Shown here piece after piece: positions 21,175 to 28,863 of a stretch of 64,000 bases of DNA; within the stretch, counting starts at the first letter, position 1, and each line of letters opens with the position of its first letter. The stretch is from the NCBI RefSeq assembly GCF_015160855.1, contig NZ_CP063373.1, forward strand, positions 8,035,001 to 8,099,000, given 5' to 3'. The stretch is from Streptomyces ferrugineus (GTDB lineage: Bacteria > Actinomycetota > Actinomycetes > Streptomycetales > Streptomycetaceae). A program made the translations under genes and the position numbers. The notes beneath the pieces were generated by a model. The model searched no databases and had not been told where the DNA came from. It saw only the letters and a list, made by a program, of their open reading frames with translations.

Positions 21175-21327
21175 TCAGTTGCGGCGGGCGTGACGCTCGC
21201 GGGCGGCGAAGACGCCGAGCCATACGGCGATCACTCCGGCGGCGACGGCGGTGAAGGCGAGCGGCGCGTGGGCCACGGTGCCCAGCAGCACGCCCAGCAG
21301 CAGGAGCGCGGCGACGAGGAACAGCAT
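21175..21327 (-). CDS. 50-residue membrane protein
   Basis: This tiny protein has two hydrophobic helices (MLFLVAALLLLGVLLG and LAFTAVAAGVIAVWLGVF) and a basic tail (RERHARRN). The ATG at 21327 is preceded by GGAGGGGG. An in-frame extension to 21429 would start inside the regulatory palindrome and is strongly basic, so I reject it. The gene is divergent from the TetR gene, and the operator cluster between them suggests it is a target of that regulator. Confidence 0.65.
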   Translation of the reverse strand: MLFLVAALLLLGVLLGTVAHAPLAFTAVAAGVIAVWLGVFAARERHARRN

Positions 21328-21401
21328 GGGTCGGATCCCCCTCCGAGATCTCTCGCGACGATCTCTCTCGTTCTCTACTCGTTCTCTGTCGTTACGTTTC
21401 G

Positions 21402-21483
21402 GTGAACAGTTGTAGTTACAGTTGTTCACTGACTCCTAAGTCTAGCGCGCCGTACGGCTTTTCAATTCCAGAGAACAGTTGTT
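21402..21483. promoter_or_regulatory. triple operator between divergent small membrane gene and TetR gene
   Basis: Three copies of a 10-bp palindrome-like site occur: AACAGTTGTA (21405-21414), TACAGTTGTT (21417-21426) and AACAGTTGTT (21474-21483). The first two sit 12 bp apart inside a larger inverted repeat with GTGAACA/TGTTCAC arms (21402-21429). The third lies 12 bases before the TetR start codon. The GTGAAC...TTGTTCAC form recalls the DesT/FabR fatty-acid regulator site, as I remember it. Confidence 0.7.
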
Positions 21484-21494
21484 AACTGCATGGC

Positions 21495-22124
21495 ATGAGT
21501 CACACCCTCGGCCTTCGGCAGGCACAGAAACAGAAGACCCGACAGGCGCTCCTGGACGCGGCGTTGGGATTGCTGGAGGAGCAGAGCCTGAGCAGCCTGG
21601 GTCTGCGCGAGGTCACCCGCGCCGTCGGCGTCGCCCCGACCGCGTTCTACCGGCACTTCCGGTCCACCGCCGACCTCGGCGTCGCCCTGGTCGAGGAGGC
21701 GCTGGGCAGTCTGCACCCGATGATCCGCACGATCGTCTCCTCGGCCGGCGACAGCGACCAACGCATAGAGCGCGCCGTCGGGTTGATCGCCGGGCATGTC
21801 GAGACGCATCCGGCCCACGTCCGCTTCATCGCCCGGGAGCGGCACGGCGGGGTGCAGTCGGTGCGGGAGGCGATCCAGGACCAACTGGCCCGTTTCGCCG
21901 AGGAGGTGAAGGACGCGCTCGCCAAGGACCCGGTCTCCGCGGGCTGGGACGACGAGGACCTCCTCATGCTGGCCAACCTCTACGTCGACCAGATGCTGAT
22001 CACGGCATCGGCGTTCCTGGACGCCCTGGAGGCCTCGGAGGAGGAGCGACGGCGCGCCGTCCAGGCCGCGACCCGCCGGATGCGGCTGATCAGCATCGGC
22101 CGGGAGCACTGGCTGAAGGGCTGA
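21495..22124 (+). CDS. TetR family regulator, FabR/DesT-like
   Basis: This 209-residue repressor has an N-terminal helix-turn-helix (LGLREVTRAVGVAPTAFYRHF, about residues 34-54, trimmed here) closely resembling FabR and DesT, the regulators of unsaturated fatty acid synthesis. The C-terminal domain (ERAVGLIAGHVETHPAHVRF and onward) is consistent with this. The matching operator cluster immediately upstream points to autoregulation. No desaturase or fab gene is in this window, so distant targets are likely. The nearby thioesterase is a possible but unproven metabolic link. Confidence 0.85.
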   Translation: MSHTLGLRQAQKQKTRQALLDAALGLLEEQSLSSLGLREVTRAVGVAPTAFYRHFRSTADLGVALVEEALGSLHPMIRTIVSSAGDSDQRIERAVGLIAGHVETHPAHVRFIARERHGGVQSVREAIQDQLARFAEEVKDALAKDPVSAGWDDEDLLMLANLYVDQMLITASAFLDALEASEEERRRAVQAATRRMRLISIGREHWLKG

Positions 22125-22196
22125 GCACCGGCGGCGGCACGGCAGGGGCGGCACCCCCTCTCCGGGAGTACCGCCCGTGCCGTACGGCGTCCTGCG

Positions 22197-22583
22197 TCAG
22201 CTCTTGGTCGCCGACGCCTCCGCGCTGGGTGCACCGCTCGGCGCACCGCTGGGTACCGCGCCGCCCTGGCCCCCGCCCGGACCACCGCAGCCACCACCCT
22301 GACCGCCGCCCTGCCCACCACCGGGACCGCCCCTGGGCACACCGCTCGGCACCCCCGAAGGAGCCCCGGACGCCCCGTCCGACGGCGCACCGCTCGGCAC
22401 ACCCGACGGCTGCCGGCACGACGACTGCTGCTGCCCGGAGTCACCGTTGTCCGAGGTCGACGACGAGTCGCCGGAACCGCAGGCCGCCAGGGCCAGGGGC
22501 GAGAGCGCCAGGTCCTGGAGCCGGGAACTCAACCAGCGCCGCTCAGGGCTCCCTTGAGGGCTTGCTGTCGAGGGCCTGTGCAC
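22197..22583 (-). CDS. putative low-complexity lipoprotein, N-terminus doubtful
   Basis: The reverse frame encodes LALSPLALAAC followed by Gly/Ser, which is a good lipobox, and then a tail almost wholly of Gly, Pro, Ser, Ala and Gln (repeats of PSGVPSGAPSGAP and GGGQGGGQGGG), ending in ASATKS. The 128-residue frame starts at 22583, but its first 25 residues (MHRPSTASPQGSPERRW) do not look like a signal peptide, and no strong ribosome site is seen. The normal N-terminal n-region may have been replaced by rearrangement, or the gene may start at a weak alternative codon. It may be a decayed lipoprotein gene. Confidence 0.45.
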   Translation of the reverse strand: MHRPSTASPQGSPERRWLSSRLQDLALSPLALAACGSGDSSSTSDNGDSGQQQSSCRQPSGVPSGAPSDGASGAPSGVPSGVPRGGPGGGQGGGQGGGCGGPGGGQGGAVPSGAPSGAPSAEASATKS

Positions 22584-22627
22584 AGGGCAAAGGCCACTTC
22601 AAGGAACCCTCTGACCTGCGCGTCTAA

Positions 22628-23518
22628 TCAACCCAGCCGCACCCGCGCCAGTTGCCTCGACTGTGCCACCAGCCTGTCCGCGCTGTCCCAGACCTCCGCG
22701 TCCTCCTCCAGGAAGCCGCCGGCGAGGTTGCGCGTGGTGATCGACACCCGCAGCGGGCCCGGTGCCGGGCGGCACCGTACATGCACGGTGAGTTCGACCG
22801 TCGGGACCCAGCCGGATATGCCGATCTCGAAGGCGGTGGGCGGCAGCGCGTCCACCGCGAGGAGCAGCGAGAGCGGGTCGGGGTCGCGGCCGTCCGCGAG
22901 ACCGAACCACGCCCGCATCTCCCCCTTGCCGGAGGGCTGCCCGAGCGCCCAGCCCAGGGTCGACGGGTCGAGCCTGAGCATCAGGCGGTCGGCGATGGCC
23001 GAGCTGCCGTCGACCGGCGCCGGACCACCCGACGGTAGTCGGATATCGGATGCGGTCTCGGGGCCGAAGCAGTGGTCCATCGGCGGGATCGCGGGCGGCT
23101 TGGCCGTCGTACGGACGTCGTCGGGGAGGGTGCCGAGGTCGCCGTAGGAGGCGAGGACGCGGATGCGCTCGATCTCCTTGCCCTGGTCGTCGTACTGCAA
23201 GAGCGAGGCCTGGCCGGTCGACAGGGTGCGGCCGGTGCGCACGACGTCCGTGCGGACGACCGCGGGGCCGGGCTGGGACGCGGTCAGGTAGTGCGCGGAG
23301 ATGGTGAACGGGTCGCCGTGCGGCAGGGCGTCCGCGAGGGCCCGGCCGAGGACGGCCAGCAGATAGCCGCCGTTGACGGCGCTGATGATGGTCCAGCCGG
23401 CGGAGAGGTCGATGTCGTAGACGCCGGGTTCGCGCAGGCTGAGCGCGGTGTCGCGGTCGAACTCGCTGTCGCCGATCGTGCCCCGCGGGGCCGTCGGGGC
23501 GGAGGCTGCTTCTGGCAT
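22628..23518 (-). CDS. acyl-CoA thioesterase family protein
   Basis: This 296-residue protein has two hot-dog domains, as in TesB-like thioesterases, and would hydrolyse acyl-CoA. Recognisable parts are DIDLSAGWTIISAVNGGYLLAV (trimmed), the HYLTASQPGPAVV segment of the first domain, and the C-terminal GISGWVPTVELTVHVRC and GGFLEEDAEVWDSADRLVAQSRQ segments. The ATG at 23518 is chosen. A TTG six codons upstream is possible. There is no ribosome site, and TACCGT lies just upstream, so the mRNA may be leaderless. Confidence 0.82.
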   Translation of the reverse strand: MPEAASAPTAPRGTIGDSEFDRDTALSLREPGVYDIDLSAGWTIISAVNGGYLLAVLGRALADALPHGDPFTISAHYLTASQPGPAVVRTDVVRTGRTLSTGQASLLQYDDQGKEIERIRVLASYGDLGTLPDDVRTTAKPPAIPPMDHCFGPETASDIRLPSGGPAPVDGSSAIADRLMLRLDPSTLGWALGQPSGKGEMRAWFGLADGRDPDPLSLLLAVDALPPTAFEIGISGWVPTVELTVHVRCRPAPGPLRVSITTRNLAGGFLEEDAEVWDSADRLVAQSRQLARVRLG

Positions 23519-23661
23519 GGATGAACGGTACAACAAGAAACTACTAAGCGGTAGCTTTTGCGTGTGACCACATCCGCGAGATCGGCGAGATGCGGTCAGC
23601 TTTTCGGTAAGTGTCCGGCTCGTTCCGAAACCCGAAGCCCGATCTCCCCCTCTATCAGGAC

Positions 23662-24900
23662 ATGAGTCTCACCGGGACCCCGTTTCTCTACACGCTCGTC
23701 GTGCTGTGCGTCGTCGCCGTGGTGCTGCCGCTCGTCCTCTGGTCACGGGTGCGCGGCCCCAGGGTCGTGCGGGCCGCCGCTCGGGTGCTGATGGTGGTGT
23801 TCGCCCAGGGCACGGCCGTCGCGCTGGTCTTCACGATGGTCAACAACTCCAACCAGCTCTACGACAACTGGGGCGACCTGCTCGGCACCAGCGACCATGT
23901 GCACCGGGCCGCGGACCTCGGGGCGAGCGGCACCGGTGGGATCGCCCTGGAGAAGCTGCCCAGGGTCCGGCAGGCCTTCAAGCCGGCCAAGGGGCCGGGC
24001 ATGCGCGCGGAGGGCGGGGTGCTCACCACCGAGCTCAGGGGCCGGGTGTCCGGGGTGCAGGCCGAGGTCAACGTCTGGCTGCCGCCGCAGTACCACGAGC
24101 CCGCCTACCGCAACCACAGGTTCCCGGTCGTCGAGGTGCTGCCGGGCTATCCGGGCTCGTCGAAGGCCTGGTACGGCACGATGGACGCGTCCCAGCAGCT
24201 GGCGCCGCTGATGCGCCGGGGACAGATCGAGCCGTTCATCCTGGTCTCGCCGCGCACCACGCTGCTGCCCGGCAAGGACACCGGCTGCGCGAACATCCCG
24301 GGCAAGGTGAACGCCGACAGCTGGCTCAGCGTCGACGTGCCGAAGATGGTCATGGACAACTTCCGGGCCAAGGCGGCGCCGGACGGCTGGGCGGTCGCCG
24401 GCTACTCGGCGGGCGCGCACTGCGCGGCGAAGCTGGCGGTCGCCCACCCCGACCGCTACCGGGCCGCGGTCAGCCTGTCCGGCTACAACGACCCCGGCGC
24501 CGTACCCCAGTCGCTCGCCGGGAAGTCCCCGGCGCTGCGGGCCGCGAACAACCCGTACGTGCTGCTCAAGGACGCCCGTGTCGCGCCGCGTGTCGCGCTG
24601 TACCTGTCCGGTCAGCCGAACGACGGGTACGAGGCGGCGATGGCTCTCAAGCGGGTCGCGAAGGCACCCACGACCGTGCGTGTCGTGTTCATCCCGACCG
24701 ACGCCGGCGGGCACACCATGGCGCTGTGGAAGCCGCAGGTCGTACCGGCGTTCCGCTGGCTGACCGAGGTGATGGGGAGCGAGCACCGGACCCGTACGGC
24801 GCCGGGCACTACTCCTCTCGCACCGTCGACCGCCGGTTCCAGGCACGCGGAGCTCGCCAGTGGAAACGTATCGCCAGCAGGCGCAGCGCGAAGGCCGTGA
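23662..24900 (+). CDS. membrane-anchored esterase (esterase D/mycolyltransferase-like fold)
   Basis: This 412-residue protein has two N-terminal membrane helices (about 5-25 and 40-60) followed by an extracellular alpha/beta hydrolase of the putative esterase family. The nucleophile is in GYSAGAHCAAKLAV and the catalytic His in DAGGHTMALWKP. ATG 23662 has AGGA just upstream, and a GTG at 23611 would add 17 residues. The last 30 codons, a low-complexity tail, run antisense through the 3' end of the TRIC-type channel gene, a 92-bp tail-to-tail overlap. Confidence 0.82.
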   Translation: MSLTGTPFLYTLVVLCVVAVVLPLVLWSRVRGPRVVRAAARVLMVVFAQGTAVALVFTMVNNSNQLYDNWGDLLGTSDHVHRAADLGASGTGGIALEKLPRVRQAFKPAKGPGMRAEGGVLTTELRGRVSGVQAEVNVWLPPQYHEPAYRNHRFPVVEVLPGYPGSSKAWYGTMDASQQLAPLMRRGQIEPFILVSPRTTLLPGKDTGCANIPGKVNADSWLSVDVPKMVMDNFRAKAAPDGWAVAGYSAGAHCAAKLAVAHPDRYRAAVSLSGYNDPGAVPQSLAGKSPALRAANNPYVLLKDARVAPRVALYLSGQPNDGYEAAMALKRVAKAPTTVRVVFIPTDAGGHTMALWKPQVVPAFRWLTEVMGSEHRTRTAPGTTPLAPSTAGSRHAELASGNVSPAGAARRP

Positions 24901-25465
24901 CGGCCGCGAGAGCGCTGGTGAGCGGGGTCAGGGCGTCGTAGCGGATGCACAGCACGACCATGGTGGCCCCGACGATCGCCGGGGCCGCGTACAGGTCGCG
25001 GTCCCAGCGCAGCAGTGACGGCACCTCGTTGGCGAGGATGTCGCGCAGCACACCGCCGCCCACGGCGGTCGCCATGCCGAGGCAGGCGGAGGCGGTGAGG
25101 CCGAGTCCGTAGTCGTACGCCTTCGTCGTGCCGGCGACGCAGAACAGGCCGAGGCCCGCCGCGTCGAAGACGTTCACCCCGGTCTGGATGCGCTCCACCT
25201 GCGGGTGCAGGAAGAAGACGAGGACCGCGGCGAACAGCGGGGTGAGGAAGTACCCCAGGTCCGTGAAGGCGGCCGGGGGCACGGCGCCGATGACCACGTC
25301 CCGGAACAGCCCGCCGCCCAGGGCGGTGACCTCGGCGAGCACGGCGATGCCGAAGACGTCGAAGTTCTTGCGGACGGCCAGCAGGGCGCCGGAGATCGCG
25401 AAGACGAAGATGCCGATCAGGTCGAGCGTGTGCTGGACGGACGGGCTGAACAATTGCTGGAGCAC
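24809..25465 (-). CDS. TRIC-type (UPF0126) cation channel family protein
   Basis: This 218-residue protein has seven membrane segments in two inverted halves, each with the glycine-rich motif of the family: GALLAVRKNFDVFGIAVLAE and GGGLFRDVVIGAVPP in the first, TAVGGGVLRDILANEVP in the second. Prokaryotic members are trimeric cation channels, with potassium or sodium as likely ions. GTG 25465 is chosen as the start. Upstream codons overlap the opp terminator hairpin. The 3' end overlaps the convergent esterase gene by 92 bp. Confidence 0.88.
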   Translation of the reverse strand: MLQQLFSPSVQHTLDLIGIFVFAISGALLAVRKNFDVFGIAVLAEVTALGGGLFRDVVIGAVPPAAFTDLGYFLTPLFAAVLVFFLHPQVERIQTGVNVFDAAGLGLFCVAGTTKAYDYGLGLTASACLGMATAVGGGVLRDILANEVPSLLRWDRDLYAAPAIVGATMVVLCIRYDALTPLTSALAAVTAFALRLLAIRFHWRAPRAWNRRSTVREE

Positions 25466-25484
25466 CCGTACATTCTTACGCAAC

Positions 25485-25519
25485 AAAAGGCCCCCACCTT
25501 GCAAAACAAGGTGAGGGCC
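25485..25519 (-). terminator. intrinsic terminator of the peptide transporter operon
   Basis: A 13-bp stem (GGCCCCCACCTTG at 25489-25501, CAAGGTGAGGGCC at 25507-25519, one mismatch) has a 5-base loop. Read on the reverse strand it is followed by CCTTTTGTTG, a real U-tract. It lies 10 bases after the oppF stop. Confidence 0.85.
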
Positions 25520-25528
25520 TGAGCACGG

Positions 25529-26698
25529 TTACTTACCTTCGTCCGTGGACGGCTCTTCGGACGGCTCCGTGGACGACGTGGCGGGCACCTCGTCCGGCAC
25601 CAGCTCCGCCGCCTCCTTGGCCACCGACAGCAGCACCGTGTCCTGCGGCTGCTGGTCCTCGAAGTTCTCCGGGTGGTGGCACGCCACGCGCTGGCCGGGC
25701 CGCAGCTCCGTCAGCGGCGGCTCCGTCGTGCGGCAGACCTCCGTCGCCTTCCAGCACCGGGTGTGGAACCGGCAGCCGCTCGGCGGCGCGATCGGCGAGG
25801 GCACGTCACCGCGCAGCAGGATGCGCTCGCTCTTGGCCGTACGCCGCTTCGGGTCCGGGATCGGCACCGCCGACAGCAGGGCCTTGGTGTACGGGTGCAT
25901 CGGCGACGCGTACAGCGAGTCCCGGTCGGCGAGCTCCACGATCTTGCCGAGGTACATCACCGCGATGCGGTCCGAGACATGGCGTACCACGGACAGGTCG
26001 TGCGCGATGATCACATACGTCAGCCCGAGCTCGTCCTGGAGGTCGTCCATCAGGTTCACGACCTGCGCCTGGATCGACACGTCGAGCGCGGAGACCGGCT
26101 CGTCGGCCACGACCATCCGGGGCTTCAGGGCCAGTGCGCGGGCGATGCCGATGCGCTGGCGCTGACCGCCGGAGAACTCGTGCGGGTAGCGGTTGTAGTG
26201 CTCGGGGCTCAGGCCCACCAGCTCCAGCAGCCGTTGGACCTCCTTCTTGACGCCACCCTCGGGTTCGACGCCCTGCAGCCGGAACGGTGCCGAGACGATG
26301 CTGCCGATGGTGTGCCGGGGGTTCAGCGAGCCGTACGGGTCCTGGAAGATCATCTGCACGTCGCGGCGCAGCGGGCGCATGCCGCCGGTGTTCAGGTGCG
26401 TGATGTCCGTACCGTCGAACTCGATCTTGCCGCCGGTCGGCTCCAGCAGCCGGGTGATGAGCCGGCCCATGGTCGACTTGCCGCAGCCGGACTCGCCCAC
26501 GACGCCGAGGGTCTCCCCCCGGCGCACCTCGAAGTCGATCCCGTCCACGGCCTTGACCGCGCCGACCTGCCGCTGCAGCAGGCCCTTCTTGATGGGGAAG
26601 TGCTTGACCAGGCCCTCGACCCTGAGCAGGGGTTCGGCGTCGTCGGCCGGCCCGGCTTTCACGGCCGCTGCCCCGGCCCCGGTCTCAGTCTCACTCAC
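25529..26698 (-). CDS. oppF: peptide ABC transporter ATP-binding protein F
   Basis: This is the second ATPase of an oligopeptide/dipeptide importer, with 389 residues. Walker [10 protein letters not shown], the signature [15 protein letters not shown] and Walker [13 protein letters not shown] are intact. The C-terminal OppF extension includes the cysteine-bearing [11 protein letters not shown] region, which in relatives can hold an Fe-S cluster. An acidic tail follows. The ATG overlaps the oppD stop (ATGA), so translation is coupled. A U-tract terminator follows at once. Confidence 0.94.
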   Translation of the reverse strand: MSETETGAGAAAVKAGPADDAEPLLRVEGLVKHFPIKKGLLQRQVGAVKAVDGIDFEVRRGETLGVVGESGCGKSTMGRLITRLLEPTGGKIEFDGTDITHLNTGGMRPLRRDVQMIFQDPYGSLNPRHTIGSIVSAPFRLQGVEPEGGVKKEVQRLLELVGLSPEHYNRYPHEFSGGQRQRIGIARALALKPRMVVADEPVSALDVSIQAQVVNLMDDLQDELGLTYVIIAHDLSVVRHVSDRIAVMYLGKIVELADRDSLYASPMHPYTKALLSAVPIPDPKRRTAKSERILLRGDVPSPIAPPSGCRFHTRCWKATEVCRTTEPPLTELRPGQRVACHHPENFEDQQPQDTVLLSVAKEAAELVPDEVPATSSTEPSEEPSTDEGK

Positions 26699-27789
26699 AG
26701 TTTCGGCGCAATCTCTTCGGTCCAGATCCGGGTACGGTCCTCCGGCGACAGGTGGCAGGCGGTGAAGTGCCTGCTGCCGACCTCGCGCAGTTCGGGACGC
26801 TCGGTGCGCGTGATCCCGTCCTTGGGGACGTCCGCGTAGGGGCAGCGCGGGTTGAACGCGCAGCCCGAGGGGACGTTGATGAGGCTCGGCGGCTGCCCCT
26901 TGACCGGGATGAGCCGGTCGGTCTGCTCTCGGTCGATGCGCGGCATCGAGCCGAGCAGGCCCCAGGTGTAGGGGTGCGACGGCTCGTAGAAGATCTTGTC
27001 GACCGGGCCGCGCTCCACGCAGCGTCCGCCGTACATCACGAGGATGTCGTCGGCGATCTCGGCGACCACGCCGAGGTCGTGCGTGATGATGATGACGGCG
27101 GAGCCGAACTCCTTCTGCAGGTCCCGGATGAGGTCGAGGATCTGCGCCTGAACGGTCACGTCGAGCGCGGTGGTCGGCTCGTCCGCGATCAGCAGCTCGG
27201 GGTTGTTCACCAGCGCCATGGCGATCATGGCGCGCTGCCGCATACCGCCGGAGAACTCGTGCGGGTACATGTCCACGCGCTTGTTCGGCTCCGGGATGCC
27301 GACGCGGTCGAGGAGTTCGACGGCACGGCGGCGGGCGGTCTTCTTGTCCACCTTGTTGTGGACTCGGTACGCCTCCACGATCTGGCTGCCGACCGTGTAG
27401 TACGGATGCATGGCGGACAGCGGGTCCTGGAAGATCATCGCCATCTCGCGGCCGCGCAGCCGGCGCACCTCGTCGGGGCTCGCCGAGACGAGTTCCTTGC
27501 CGTCGAGCCAGATCTCGCCGGACATCCGCACGTTCTTGCCACGGTTGCCCAGACGGTGCAGGCCCATGACGGCCAGCGAGGTCACGGACTTGCCGGAGCC
27601 GGACTCGCCCACGATGCCGAGGGTGCTGCCCTTCTCCAGCTGGAAGGAGAGCCCGTCCACGGACTTGACCAGGCCGTCGTCGGTCGGGAAGTGCACCTTG
27701 AGGTCGCGCACTTCGAGGAACGCCCGGGGCGGCTCGCCGGCGCGTACGGGCTCGCCCACAGCGGCCCCGGTCTTGGTCAGGTCGGTCAC
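26695..27789 (-). CDS. oppD: peptide ABC transporter ATP-binding protein D
   Basis: This is the first ATPase of the importer, with 364 residues. Walker A is [16 protein letters not shown], the signature [15 protein letters not shown], Walker [13 protein letters not shown], and the H-loop is in [16 protein letters not shown]. The C-terminal oligopeptide-transporter extension carries [16 protein letters not shown]. Its start overlaps the permease stop by 4 bases, and its stop overlaps the start of oppF. It would pair with OppF beneath the two permeases. Confidence 0.95.
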   Translation of the reverse strand: MTDLTKTGAAVGEPVRAGEPPRAFLEVRDLKVHFPTDDGLVKSVDGLSFQLEKGSTLGIVGESGSGKSVTSLAVMGLHRLGNRGKNVRMSGEIWLDGKELVSASPDEVRRLRGREMAMIFQDPLSAMHPYYTVGSQIVEAYRVHNKVDKKTARRRAVELLDRVGIPEPNKRVDMYPHEFSGGMRQRAMIAMALVNNPELLIADEPTTALDVTVQAQILDLIRDLQKEFGSAVIIITHDLGVVAEIADDILVMYGGRCVERGPVDKIFYEPSHPYTWGLLGSMPRIDREQTDRLIPVKGQPPSLINVPSGCAFNPRCPYADVPKDGITRTERPELREVGSRHFTACHLSPEDRTRIWTEEIAPKL

Positions 27790-28793
27790 GAGAGCCTCAC
27801 CCGCGGGTCGATCGTGGCATACAGCAGGTCCACCACAAGGTTCATGAAAACGACGAAGAACGCCGCAAGCAGGGTCACCCCGAGGATCGGGGGCAGGTCG
27901 TTGGCGGTGATCGCCTGTACCGCGTACTCACCGATGCCGTGCAGGGAGAACACCGTCTCGGTGATGACGGCACCGCCGAGCAGCAGGCCGATGTCCATGC
28001 CGAAGACCGTCACCAGCGGGGTCAGCGCGGCCCGCAGGCCGTGTCGGACGACGACCTTGCGCTCGCGCAGTCCCTTGGCCCGGGCGGTTCGGATGTAGTC
28101 CTCGTTCATGGTCTCCAGCATCCCCGAGCGGGTCAGCCGGGCGTAGATGGCCGAGTACAGCAGCGCCAGTGAACACCAGGGCAGGAACAGGGTGTTGGCC
28201 CACTGGGAGGGGTTCTCGGTGAAGGGGACGTACGTTCTGCCGAAGATCTCCAGCTTGTAGCTGAACAGCAGCAGGGCCAGCTGCCCGGTGAAGAACATGG
28301 GCAGGGAGACGCCCGCCAGGGCCACACCCATGGCGGACCGGTCGAAGACCGAGCCCGGCCTGAGCGCGGAGATGACACCTGCCGTGATGCCGCCGACCAG
28401 CCAGATCACGGCGGCGCCGAGGGCCAACGAGAGGGTGACGGGCAGCCGTTCGGTCAGCTGCGGCCAGACCTCGATGTGGTCCTTGAAGGAGTACCCGAAG
28501 CAGGGGGCGTCACAGCGGACCGTGGTGGGGCCGAGGTCGTACGTGGCGCCGGAGACGATCCCCTTGATGAATTCCCAGTACTGGACGTAGACCGGCTGGT
28601 CGAGACCGAGGTTCCGCTTGACCGCCGCGATGTCCTCGGGGGTGGGGTTCTTGCCGATGTACTGCTGCGCCAGCTGGTCGGCGGTCTGCCCTGCGAGTTT
28701 CGGCAGGATGAAGAAGATGCCGAAGGTGACCGCGGTGACGACGAGCAGCAGGACCAGTGCCGCGATCGTCCGGCGGATGATGTACGAGATCAC
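27786..28793 (-). CDS. oppB: peptide ABC transporter permease B
   Basis: This 335-residue inner-membrane permease has six helices and the BPD_transp_1 domain. The N-terminal helix [17 protein letters not shown] and the EAA-loop region [21 protein letters not shown] are typical of OppB/DppB. The start codon is GTG. A 70-base gap holding a strong hairpin separates it from the solute-binding protein gene upstream. Its stop overlaps oppD. Confidence 0.94.
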   Translation of the reverse strand: MISYIIRRTIAALVLLLVVTAVTFGIFFILPKLAGQTADQLAQQYIGKNPTPEDIAAVKRNLGLDQPVYVQYWEFIKGIVSGATYDLGPTTVRCDAPCFGYSFKDHIEVWPQLTERLPVTLSLALGAAVIWLVGGITAGVISALRPGSVFDRSAMGVALAGVSLPMFFTGQLALLLFSYKLEIFGRTYVPFTENPSQWANTLFLPWCSLALLYSAIYARLTRSGMLETMNEDYIRTARAKGLRERKVVVRHGLRAALTPLVTVFGMDIGLLLGGAVITETVFSLHGIGEYAVQAITANDLPPILGVTLLAAFFVVFMNLVVDLLYATIDPRVRLS

Positions 28794-28806
28794 GAGGACC
28801 GGCGCC

Positions 28807-28839
28807 GGCGCCCGCGGATGACTTCAGTCCGCGGGCGCC
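28807..28839 (-). terminator. perfect hairpin between oppA and oppB
   Basis: A perfect 12-bp inverted repeat (GGCGCCCGCGGA against TCCGCGGGCGCC) with a 9-base loop occupies the oppA-oppB gap. With no U-tract, it more likely stabilises or attenuates the transcript, giving more binding protein than permease, than ends it fully. Confidence 0.65.
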
Positions 28840-28863
28840 AATGCCTTCACCTGCCTTCCGGGG

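Noticed and set aside
21175..21429. An 84-residue version of the small membrane gene
   Set aside because: It would begin inside the operator palindrome and add an unusually basic N-terminus, whereas the inner ATG has a good ribosome site.
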